From NCBI GenBank assembly GCA_919903585.1, contig CAKKST010000003.1:1-8978 (forward strand): 8,978 nt of DNA, written 5' to 3'. Below, piece after piece: positions 1 to 5,659 of the stretch. Numbering within the stretch: the first letter of the stretch is position 1; every line of letters starts with the position of its first letter. The notes beneath the pieces were generated by a model. The model was not told the DNA's origin. It saw only the letters and a list, made by a program, of their open reading frames with translations, and ran no database searches. Origin of the DNA: Nitrospiria bacterium (GTDB lineage: Bacteria; Nitrospirota; CAKKRA01; 9FT-COMBO-42-15). A program made the position numbers and the translations under genes.

Positions 1-2
1 TA

Positions 3-23
3 TCCCCCTTTTTCAAAGGGGGA
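3..23. repeat. CCCCCTTT/AAAGGGGG dispersed palindrome
   Basis: A perfect 9-bp inverted repeat, TCCCCCTTT and AAAGGGGGA, is separated by a 3-nt loop. The same C5T3/A3G5 motif recurs at 3022-3067, so this looks like one copy of a dispersed intergenic palindrome family. It has no T-run in a position that would make a convincing terminator for a visible gene. Confidence 0.65.
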
Positions 24-105
24 AACATTTCTATTCTCGGTATCGCTTACCCACACTCTTTCCAGATGAGCCTAAATAAATTATTTGCTAAAAGGATTGC
101 TGAAG

Positions 106-177
106 ATGAAAAAACTTTCTGCATCCAAAAACTATTCAACCCTCATTACTGACCTTGCTTCTCTTGTTGAGCAATGA
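106..177 (+). pseudogene. Truncated 5' fragment resembling a DUF1016 (YhcG-type) protein
   Basis: An ATG-started frame of 23 codons reads MKKLSASKNYSTLITDLASL and then VEQ before a TGA. The pattern SKNY..LI.D...LVEQ resembles the first residues of DUF1016 N-terminal domain proteins, a family with a PD-(D/E)XK-like nuclease region that is often mobile. Those proteins normally run to about 340 residues. Here nothing recognisable follows in any frame, so this would be a relic cut by rearrangement. A 28-codon frame at 174-260 overlaps its stop by ATGA, but I do not recognise its product. The match rests on memory of the family and is short, so the call is tentative. The rest of 24-304 shows no gene that I can support. 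Confidence 0.33.
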
Positions 178-269
178 GCTATGATTTATTCTTTAAGGCA
201 TTAAGGGAAAAGAATTACAGAGATTTTAGATCAGGGCTTGAGGCGAGGTTGGAGGGATGACTTATTGGT

Positions 270-298
270 TTGACATCTTGTTTAACAATTGGTAAAAT
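270..298 (+). promoter_or_regulatory. Promoter of the vapBC-like operon with embedded operator-like palindrome
   Basis: TTGACA (270-275) is followed by exactly 17 bp and then TAAAAT (293-298), which matches a sigma-70 promoter at 11 of 12 positions. TG at 290-291 adds an extended -10 element. Inside the spacer is a palindrome, TTGTT-T-AACAA (278-288), placed where an RHH antitoxin repressor could block RNA polymerase. Transcription would start about 6-8 bp after the -10, at the antitoxin ATG itself (305). No Shine-Dalgarno sequence precedes that ATG, which fits a leaderless mRNA. The promoter is read directly from sequence; the operator role and start point are inferred. Confidence 0.7.
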
Positions 299-304
299 AA
301 AAAT

Positions 305-526
305 ATGAAAATAGTTGCTGTTAGGGTACCGGAAGACATTAAAAAAAAGATGAAGGATATCCCAGAGGATTGGAGCAGGTATATCAGAAATGCAATTGAG
401 GAGCGTATCCATAAAGAGGAACAAAAAAGGCTCCTCAAACAGTTATATAAGATTACGAGACCATTTCCAAGTCCTCAACGGGGTACAGGCGCTAAGAGTA
501 TAAGGGAAGACAGGGATCGTGGCTGA
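305..526 (+). CDS. VapB-like antitoxin, ribbon-helix-helix type
   Basis: This encodes a 73-residue charged protein directly upstream of a PIN-domain toxin. The N-terminus (MKIVAVRVPED) fits the beta strand of a ribbon-helix-helix DNA-binding domain. It is followed by two predicted helices, around residues 10-18 and 23-38, with the typical SRYIRNAIEERI pattern. The basic, proline-containing tail (about 50-73) would be the part that wraps the toxin. VapB antitoxins neutralise VapC and usually repress their own operon as a complex. The last 8 bp overlap the toxin frame, which suggests translational coupling. The start codon lies at the predicted transcription start and has no Shine-Dalgarno sequence. 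The RHH fold assignment comes from pattern, not from a search. Confidence 0.72.
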   Translation: MKIVAVRVPEDIKKKMKDIPEDWSRYIRNAIEERIHKEEQKRLLKQLYKITRPFPSPQRGTGAKSIREDRDRG

Positions 527-914
527 TTTAGTTGCGGATGCAAGCATATTAAGCGCTCTCTTTCTCAATGAAGAGGGCTCAGAAAATATCAGGGATATTA
601 CTGAATCTGATACATCTATATATGCGCCTTCTTTCTGGAAGTTTGAGGTCTCTAACGCTGTATGGAAAAGAAAAGACATTCCTTTAAAAACAGCTAAAGA
701 GGTTATAGAGATCATCTGGAGTTTCCCTGTTTATAGCAATGAGTCCAGAGAATGGGCTATAGAATCCTTTGTAATAGCTAAAAAACATGGAATTACCTTC
801 TATGACTCCTCTTATATAGCTATGGCAAGATTGCTCAATATTCCATTATGGACATTAGATAGCTTGCAGAGCAGGGTTGCAATGCGCATAGGCGTGTCTT
901 TATGGAGTAAATAA
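519..914 (+). CDS. vapC: VapC-like PIN-domain ribonuclease toxin
   Basis: This 131-residue protein has the full acidic set of a PIN-domain nuclease: D7 (in VADAS), E43 (in FEVSNAVWK), D96 (in FYDSSYIAMA) and D114 (in LWTLDS). These residues coordinate Mg2+ or Mn2+ in VapC family endoribonucleases, which usually cleave tRNA or rRNA and stop translation. Length is typical for VapC, and no catalytic residue is missing, so it should be active. The frame starts at GTG (519), overlaps the antitoxin stop by 8 bp and has an AGGG a few bases upstream. The weak start and overlap would make toxin synthesis depend on antitoxin translation. The specific RNA target cannot be read from the sequence. Confidence 0.88.
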   Translation: MADLVADASILSALFLNEEGSENIRDITESDTSIYAPSFWKFEVSNAVWKRKDIPLKTAKEVIEIIWSFPVYSNESREWAIESFVIAKKHGITFYDSSYIAMARLLNIPLWTLDSLQSRVAMRIGVSLWSK

Positions 915-950
915 GGGGCTCTCAGATTGATACAAAAGAAGGCATATTAA

Positions 951-1001
951 CTGATTAAATTATCGGTTGTCATACCTGTATATAATGAGAATGTAAATTA
1001 A
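951..1001 (+). pseudogene. Relic of the 5' end of a family 2 glycosyltransferase gene
   Basis: Reading from 951 the frame gives LIKLSVVIPVYNENVN and then TAA. KLSVVIPVYNE is the classic N-terminal beta strand and nucleotide-sugar binding start of GT2 (GT-A fold) glycosyltransferases such as dolichol-phosphate mannosyltransferase-like proteins. In intact genes about 220 or more further residues follow. Here the frame closes after 16 codons, has an in-frame stop just upstream (948-950) and no ATG. A run this specific is very unlikely by chance, so I read it as a breakpoint remnant. Its stop codon abuts the gatB ribosome binding site. Confidence 0.68.
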
Positions 1002-1006
1002 AGGAG
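981..1006 (+). promoter_or_regulatory. Possible -10 box and Shine-Dalgarno of gatB
   Basis: TATAAT stands at 981-986, 28 bp before the gatB ATG, with TG at 977-978 close to an extended -10 position. No good -35 is seen at 15-19 bp spacing. AAGGAG at 1001-1006 lies 8 bp before the ATG and is a strong ribosome binding site. The -10 box falls inside the glycosyltransferase relic (its Tyr-Asn codons), so the box may be a coincidence of coding sequence. The ribosome binding site is secure, the promoter is not. Confidence 0.4.
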
Positions 1007-1014
1007 TTATAGTA

Positions 1015-2442
1015 ATGGAGTATGAGACGGTTATCGGGCTTGAGATTCATGCCCAGTTATTGACAAGATCAAAGATCTTTTGCGGATGCAGCACAAAATT
1101 CGGCGAAGAGCCGAATACACAGGTCTGTCCTGTGTGTATTGGTATGCCGGGTGTCCTTCCTGTATTGAATAAAAGGGCAGTGGACTTTGCAATAAAGACT
1201 GCGCTTGCGACAAAGTGCGCAGTAAATGAATATTCTATCTTTGCGAGAAAGAATTATTTCTACCCTGACCTGCCAAAGAACTATCAGATATCGCAGTATG
1301 AGCTTCCCCTTGCAATAAAAGGTAATATAGAAATTGTGGTTGACGGCAATGTTAAGAAGGTCGGCATAACAAGGATACACATGGAGGAGGATGCAGGGAA
1401 GAACCTGCATGAGGGGATAGAGGATGCGAGCCATGTGGATTTAAACAGGACAGGCGTTCCATTGATGGAGATTGTGAGCGAGCCTGATATGCGTACACCA
1501 GAAGAGGCAGTGGCATATCTGAAAAAGCTGAGGGATATATTGCGTTATCTCGGCGTGTGTGACGGGAATATGGAAGAAGGCAGCTTCAGGTGCGATGCAA
1601 ATGTCTCTATCAGGCCCGTTGGACAAAAGGAGCTTGGTACAAAGGCAGAGCTAAAGAATATGAACTCCTTTAAATTTGTCCAGAAGGCTCTGGAGTACGA
1701 GATTGACCGGCAGAAGGAGCTCCTTGAGGATGGCAAGAGGATTATTCAGGAGACAAGGCTCTGGGATTCAAACAAGGGCGTAACAATCTCCATGCGCTCT
1801 AAGGAAGAGGCGCATGACTACAGATATTTTCCTGAGCCTGATCTTGTGCCGCTGGTGATTAATAAAGACTGGATAGGGGAGATACGCAATGGTCTTCCTG
1901 AACTGCCTGATGCAAAGAGGGCGCGTTTTGTAAAGGAGTATGGCCTTCCTGAATACGATGCAGAACTCCTGACATCCACAATTGCTATGGCAGATTATTT
2001 TGAGGGCTGTGTGAAATTATACAATCAGCCAAAGGCAGTAAGCAACTGGATTATGGGAGATTTAATAAGGGAGCTGAATGAGAATAATATTGATATAGCG
2101 GATTCACCTGTCAGCCCCCAAAAATTAACAGATATGCTAAAATTAATGGACAAAGGAATAATTAGTGGTAAAATTGCTAAAGTAGTGTTTGAAGAGATGT
2201 TTAAGACAAGCAAGGATGCAGAGGCAATTGTTCAGGAAAAGGGCCTTGTTCAGGTAACAGATGAGTCAGAGATTGAGAAGGTTATTGATGAGATAATTAA
2301 GGCGAATCCGGACCAGTTGGCAGAGTATAGATCAGGCAAGGATAAGCTCTTTGGCTTTTTTGTTGGTCAGGTAATGAAGGAGTCCAAGGGCAAGGCTAAT
2401 CCTGCAAAGGTTAATGAGCTGTTAAAAAAGAAACTACAATAG
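1015..2442 (+). CDS. gatB: Aspartyl/glutamyl-tRNA(Asn/Gln) amidotransferase subunit B
   Basis: GatB is the kinase and tRNA-binding subunit of the GatCAB complex. It activates Glu-tRNA(Gln) or Asp-tRNA(Asn) so that ammonia from GatA can amidate it in the cytosol. The 475-residue length is normal. The N-terminal signature (VIGLEIHAQL) is present, along with a Cys set that can bind zinc (C23, C25, C38, C41), the catalytic-cradle motif DLNRTGVPLMEIVSEPD at about 142-158, and YFPEPDLVPL. The C-terminal YqeY-like tail (about 330-475) ends in the usual GFFVGQVMKESKGKANP motif. The ATG start is set by AAGGAG 8 bp upstream. gatA and gatC are not adjacent here, so the operon is split in this genome. 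The gene implies indirect amidation of tRNA(Gln) and/or tRNA(Asn). Confidence 0.98.
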   Translation: MEYETVIGLEIHAQLLTRSKIFCGCSTKFGEEPNTQVCPVCIGMPGVLPVLNKRAVDFAIKTALATKCAVNEYSIFARKNYFYPDLPKNYQISQYELPLAIKGNIEIVVDGNVKKVGITRIHMEEDAGKNLHEGIEDASHVDLNRTGVPLMEIVSEPDMRTPEEAVAYLKKLRDILRYLGVCDGNMEEGSFRCDANVSIRPVGQKELGTKAELKNMNSFKFVQKALEYEIDRQKELLEDGKRIIQETRLWDSNKGVTISMRSKEEAHDYRYFPEPDLVPLVINKDWIGEIRNGLPELPDAKRARFVKEYGLPEYDAELLTSTIAMADYFEGCVKLYNQPKAVSNWIMGDLIRELNENNIDIADSPVSPQKLTDMLKLMDKGIISGKIAKVVFEEMFKTSKDAEAIVQEKGLVQVTDESEIEKVIDEIIKANPDQLAEYRSGKDKLFGFFVGQVMKESKGKANPAKVNELLKKKLQ

Positions 2443-2448
2443 ATGTAG

Positions 2449-2469
2449 GGGCGAGGCGATGCCTCGCCC
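2449..2469. repeat. GGGCGAGGC/GCCTCGCCC palindrome
   Basis: A perfect 9-bp inverted repeat with a 3-nt GAT loop begins 6 bp after the gatB stop and is preceded by GTAG. It is GC-rich against an AT-rich background. This kind of GTAGGGGCGAGGC palindrome resembles dispersed intergenic repeats of environmental bacterial genomes. A run of T after the stem is lacking (TCTTTGGG follows), so a terminator role is doubtful; it could attenuate or protect the mRNA end. Confidence 0.6.
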
Positions 2470-2514
2470 TCTTTGGGCGATCCATCTTGTTTTAAGATTT
2501 TAACAGGGGGAGTT

Positions 2515-3021
2515 ATGGATTTAAAGGAAATCAGTTTATCATCTGCTGAAAGTCGCTTCACTATTATATCTAAAAACGGTGATAAGATTGAGATTGTAAT
2601 TTACAGTGACGGCAAGAGGGGAATAGAATACTATAAAAGGGATGCAAAGGCGCCGGCAAGTGTTGTAATGGACGAAAGGGACGCCCAGCAGGTTGCGGCG
2701 GTTATTGGCGGCGCCTTTAATGATACGAAGATACTTGAGCCGGGGGATATTGCCTTAAAAAGCCTCATGCTGGAGTGGATAAGGCTTGAGGCGAATGTTA
2801 CTGTGGCTGGCAAGAGCCTCGGTGAATTGAGGATAAGGGAGAAGACAGGTGTTTCTATAGTTGCTATACTGAGGGGTGAAAACCTCCTCCCATCACCAAA
2901 GGAGAATAAGATACTCCTTGGAAGGGATTATTTGCTTATTATAGGAAAGAAAGATGAGATAGAAAAGTTCAAGGAGATGATCGGGAAGGCAAAGAAGGAC
3001 GAGCTGTCGTCGCTTCTGTAA
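2515..3021 (+). CDS. KhtT-like RCK_C (TrkA-C) cation/proton antiporter regulatory protein
   Basis: This 168-residue soluble protein has two parts. Residues 1-80 (ESRFTIISKNGDKIEIVIYSDGKR, then DERDAQQVAAVIGGAF) resemble the N-terminal region of KhtT, the regulatory subunit of the KhtTU K+(Na+)/H+ antiporter. Residues about 86-156 (LEWIRLEANVTVAGKSLGEL, then GVSIVAIL and LIIGKKDEIEKF) form an RCK_C/TrkA-C domain, which in KhtT binds regulatory nucleotide such as cyclic di-AMP. An ATG at 2515 is chosen because GGGGGAG lies just upstream; an earlier TTG (2473) would add 14 unconserved residues partly over a repeat. No antiporter gene (khtU or other CPA2 type) is adjacent, so the partner must be encoded elsewhere. 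The family resemblance is clear, the partner is unknown. Confidence 0.82.
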   Translation: MDLKEISLSSAESRFTIISKNGDKIEIVIYSDGKRGIEYYKRDAKAPASVVMDERDAQQVAAVIGGAFNDTKILEPGDIALKSLMLEWIRLEANVTVAGKSLGELRIREKTGVSIVAILRGENLLPSPKENKILLGRDYLLIIGKKDEIEKFKEMIGKAKKDELSSLL

Positions 3022-3067
3022 CCCCCTTTAATCCCCCTTTATTAAAGGGGGACAGAGGGGGATTAAA
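3022..3067. repeat. Double C5T3/A3G5 palindrome with alternative stems
   Basis: Two CCCCCTTT blocks (3022-3029, 3033-3040) are followed by AAAGGGGG (3044-3051) and GGGGGATTAAA (3057-3067). Either an inner 8-bp hairpin (3033-3040 with 3044-3051) or an outer 11-bp stem (3027-3037 with 3057-3067) can form, but not both. It belongs to the same family as the copy at the left edge of the window. It begins directly after the KhtT-like stop codon. Confidence 0.7.
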
Positions 3068-3078
3068 AAAGTCAGTAG

Positions 3079-3097
3079 GACAGGCGTCTCGCCTGTC
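3079..3097. repeat. GACAGGCG/CGCCTGTC palindrome
   Basis: A perfect 8-bp inverted repeat with a TCT loop, preceded by GTAG like the repeat after gatB. It sits 23 bp upstream of the eno start. A weak promoter can be drawn over it: AGGACA (3077-3082), 17 bp, TATACT (3100-3105). However, the implied transcript would begin at about the GGAGG ribosome binding site (3111-3115), which argues against that promoter. Confidence 0.55.
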
Positions 3098-3120
3098 ATT
3101 ATACTTTTCTGGAGGTTTGA

Positions 3121-4407
3121 ATGAGCGAGATTGTGGATGTCTTTGCAAGGGAGATACTGGATTCAAGAGGGAATCCAACGATTGAGGTTGATGTGATACT
3201 TGAGAGCATGGCAATGGGAAGGGCTGCTGTGCCTTCCGGCGCCTCTACTGGCACAAGGGAGGCTGTGGAGCTGCGCGATGGAAATAAAAAGAGGTATAAA
3301 GGCAAGGGCGTGCAGCAGGCTGTAAGTAATGTGGTAGATGAAATTGGGCCTCATATAGCTGGAATAGATGCGGCTGATCAGGCTATGGTAGATAGGATGA
3401 TGATAGAGCTTGACGGCACAGAGAATAAGGGCAGGCTCGGTGCAAATGCCATACTCGGTGTGTCTCTGGCAACTGCAAAGGCAGCAGCAGAGGAGGCAGG
3501 GCTCCCATTGTACAGATATATCGGCGGTGTGAATGCAAAGGAGCTTCCCATTCCCATGATGAATATCTTAAATGGCGGCAAACATGCAGACAACAATGTG
3601 GATATGCAGGAGTTTATGATAATGCCGGTATGCGCCGCATCTCTAACAGAGGCTGTAAGGATAGGCGCAGAGGTCTTTCACAGCCTTAAAGAGGTCTTGA
3701 AAAAGAAGGGGTATAATACTTCTGTTGGAGACGAAGGCGGCTTTGCCCCGAATCTCTCATCAAATGAAGAGGCGATTCAGGTAGTGCTGCAGGGCATTGA
3801 GGCAGCAGGATATAAACCCGGCAAGGATATTTATGTTGCCCTTGACGCTGCGGCAAGCGAGTTTTACGAGAATGGGAAATACAATCTAAAGGGCGAGAAA
3901 AAGATTAAGACAACAGCAGAGATGATTGAATATTACGATGAATTGATTAAAAAATATCCCATCATCTCTATTGAGGACGGTCTTTCTGAATCTGACTGGG
4001 AGGGCTGGCAGGCCATGACAAAGAGGCTTGGCAGAAAGGTTCAGCTTGTTGGAGATGATGTGTTTGTTACAAATACAAAGATACTTGAAAAGGGAATTAT
4101 GGATGGAGTTGGAAATTCCATCCTTGTAAAGGTGAATCAGATAGGCACATTGACCGAGACATTAAATGCTGTGGAGACAGCAAAGAGGGCAGGGTATACT
4201 GCGGTTATCTCCCACCGCTCAGGCGAGACAGAGGATACAACCATTGCTGATATAGCTGTTGCTGTTAATGCAGGCCAGATAAAGACAGGCTCAATGTGCA
4301 GGACAGACAGGGTTGCAAAGTATAATCAGCTTATCAGGATTGAAGAAGAGCTCGGTGATATGGCGGTATTTAAGGGCATGAAGGCATTTTATAGTATAGT
4401 GCATTAG
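3121..4407 (+). CDS. eno: Enolase (phosphopyruvate hydratase)
   Basis: Enolase interconverts 2-phosphoglycerate and phosphoenolpyruvate in glycolysis and gluconeogenesis, needs Mg2+ and is usually cytosolic, also part of RNA degradosomes in some bacteria. The 428-residue length is standard. Visible catalytic residues are the general acid E205 (in GDEGGFAPN), the base K337 (in ILVKVNQIGT) and substrate-binding K388 (in GQIKTGS). The metal and loop motifs SIEDGLSE, GDDVFVTN and SHRSGETEDT are intact, as is the N-terminal AREILDSRGNPT. The ATG has GGAGG 5 bp upstream. It is separated from the KhtT-like gene by a 99-bp spacer filled with two palindromes and may be transcribed partly on its own. 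Confidence 0.99.
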   Translation: MSEIVDVFAREILDSRGNPTIEVDVILESMAMGRAAVPSGASTGTREAVELRDGNKKRYKGKGVQQAVSNVVDEIGPHIAGIDAADQAMVDRMMIELDGTENKGRLGANAILGVSLATAKAAAEEAGLPLYRYIGGVNAKELPIPMMNILNGGKHADNNVDMQEFMIMPVCAASLTEAVRIGAEVFHSLKEVLKKKGYNTSVGDEGGFAPNLSSNEEAIQVVLQGIEAAGYKPGKDIYVALDAAASEFYENGKYNLKGEKKIKTTAEMIEYYDELIKKYPIISIEDGLSESDWEGWQAMTKRLGRKVQLVGDDVFVTNTKILEKGIMDGVGNSILVKVNQIGTLTETLNAVETAKRAGYTAVISHRSGETEDTTIADIAVAVNAGQIKTGSMCRTDRVAKYNQLIRIEEELGDMAVFKGMKAFYSIVH

Positions 4408-4412
4408 AAAAG

Positions 4413-4436
4413 GGTTCAAGGATTCAAGGGGTCAAG
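4413..4436 (+). repeat. Three tandem 8-bp units (GGTTCAAG type)
   Basis: GGTTCAAG, GATTCAAG and GGGTCAAG follow each other without gaps in the 39-bp space between eno and the ftsB-like gene. The unit shares no sequence with the palindromes upstream. The GGGG created at the junction of units two and three is the only purine-rich stretch near the next start codon, about 15 bp away, which is too far for a good ribosome binding site. Confidence 0.7.
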
Positions 4437-4446
4437 TAAAAAAAGT

Positions 4447-4773
4447 ATGCGAAGAAATAATCTTAAAAAAGAAAACTTGGCAGGCATAAGAAAGAAGAGG
4501 CGTACGATCCTCTGGATGGCAGGGGGTTTTGTTGCCCTTTATTTTATCTTTTCCTTTCTATTCAGCGATCTTGGATTTATAAAGTATATAAAGATGAGGA
4601 CAACCAATAATAAACTTAAAGAAGATATAAACAGGCTTGAAGATGAAAACAGGAGATTAAAGAAAGAGGCAGGGGCATTGAAGTCTGACCCTGAACATAT
4701 AGAAAAACTGGCAAGGGAGAGGCTGGGCCTTGTAAAAGAAGGCGAGATTGTCTATCAGTATAATGAAAAATAA
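4447..4773 (+). CDS. FtsB/DivIC-family septum formation initiator
   Basis: This 108-residue single-pass membrane protein has a basic cytoplasmic N-terminus (1-20), one transmembrane helix (about 21-39) and a heptad-rich coiled coil (about 50-80, with NNKLKEDINRLEDENRRLKK). It ends with the family signature DPEHIEKLARERLGLVKEGE. FtsB/DivIC proteins pair with FtsL/DivIC partners and FtsQ in the divisome, activating septal peptidoglycan synthesis. Placement directly after eno is the same as for ftsB in Escherichia coli (eno-ftsB), which supports the call. The 3' end overlaps era by 11 bp. The ribosome binding site is poor. FtsL has the same topology but lacks this C-terminal signature. Confidence 0.9.
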   Translation: MRRNNLKKENLAGIRKKRRTILWMAGGFVALYFIFSFLFSDLGFIKYIKMRTTNNKLKEDINRLEDENRRLKKEAGALKSDPEHIEKLARERLGLVKEGEIVYQYNEK

Positions 4774-5659
4774 GCCTTTTAGGTCAGGATTTATTTCCAT
4801 TATCGGGAGGCCGAATGTAGGTAAATCAACATTATTAAATTTTATATTAAAAGAGAAGGCAGCCATTACCTCTGAGAAGCCTCAGACAACACGGAACAGG
4901 ATACTCGGAATAAGAAATACGCCCAATAGCCAGATGATCTTCATAGACACACCCGGCATCCATAAGCCAAAATACAAGCTAAATGAGATAATGGTAAAGA
5001 CAGCAGTGGATACATTGAGAGAGGTTGATGCAGTAATGTTTTTAGTAGAGGCCGACAGCCATGCGGGTGCAGGTGATAGATATATCATCAGCACCTTTTT
5101 TAATGATTTAAGAATTCCTGTTATACTTGTAATAAATAAGATTGACATTATAAAAAAGGAGACACTGCTGCCGCTTATTAACGAATATAACAACATATAT
5201 AAATTTGCAGAGATTATCCCTGTTTCAGCTTTAAAGGGTGATAATGTTGAGCGCCTTTTAGATGTATTGGAAGGGTATCTGCCTGAGGGTCCTAAATATT
5301 ATCCTGATGATATCTATACTGACCAGCCAGAGAGATTTATAGCTGCTGAGATAGTAAGGGAGAAGATTATTGCTAAAACAGAAGAGGAAATCCCGTATTC
5401 AGTGGCAGTATTTGTTGAGGAGTTCAAGGAGAGGGAAAACGGAAATATATTTATCAGGGCGGTTATATTTGTTGAACGTGACTCCCAGAAAGGTATTATT
5501 ATTGGAAAGTCAGGCAGGATGCTTAAAGAAATAGGAAAAGAGGCGAGGGAGGAGATAGAGGGGCTTTTGGGTGCAAAGGTATTTCTTGAACTCTGGGTTA
5601 AGGTAAAGAAGGACTGGAGAAGCGATAGCAGGGTATTAAAGCAATTAGGGTATGAATAA
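4763..5659 (+). CDS. era: GTPase Era, 16S rRNA maturation factor
   Basis: Era is a GTPase that binds the 3' end of 16S rRNA and helps small-subunit assembly. The 298-residue protein has all G motifs: G1 GRPNVGKS (15-22), G2 threonines at 42-43, G3 DTPG (62-65), G4 NKID (125-128) and G5 SALK (155-158). The C-terminal KH domain shows the GIIIGKSG loop (244-251) followed by the usual KEIGKEAREEIE helix. ATG 4763 is preferred because the mature N-terminus then starts a few residues before SGFISIIG, as in relatives. An upstream in-frame TTG (4748) has an AAGG about 5 bp before it and would add five residues. The gene overlaps the ftsB-like gene and mgtE, pointing to coupled translation. Confidence 0.97.
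   Translation: MKNKPFRSGFISIIGRPNVGKSTLLNFILKEKAAITSEKPQTTRNRILGIRNTPNSQMIFIDTPGIHKPKYKLNEIMVKTAVDTLREVDAVMFLVEADSHAGAGDRYIISTFFNDLRIPVILVINKIDIIKKETLLPLINEYNNIYKFAEIIPVSALKGDNVERLLDVLEGYLPEGPKYYPDDIYTDQPERFIAAEIVREKIIAKTEEEIPYSVAVFVEEFKERENGNIFIRAVIFVERDSQKGIIIGKSGRMLKEIGKEAREEIEGLLGAKVFLELWVKVKKDWRSDSRVLKQLGYE

Noticed and set aside
1069..1434. - strand 121-codon frame inside gatB
   Set aside because: Shadow of a strongly conserved gene on the other strand; no ribosome binding site and no sensible protein pattern.
2473..2514. TTG start giving the KhtT-like protein 14 more residues
   Set aside because: No ribosome binding site fits it, and the region borders a repeat. ATG 2515 has GGGGGAG just upstream and begins at the conserved part.
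4413..4436. CRISPR array
   Set aside because: Three contiguous 8-mers have no spacers and are far shorter than CRISPR repeats.
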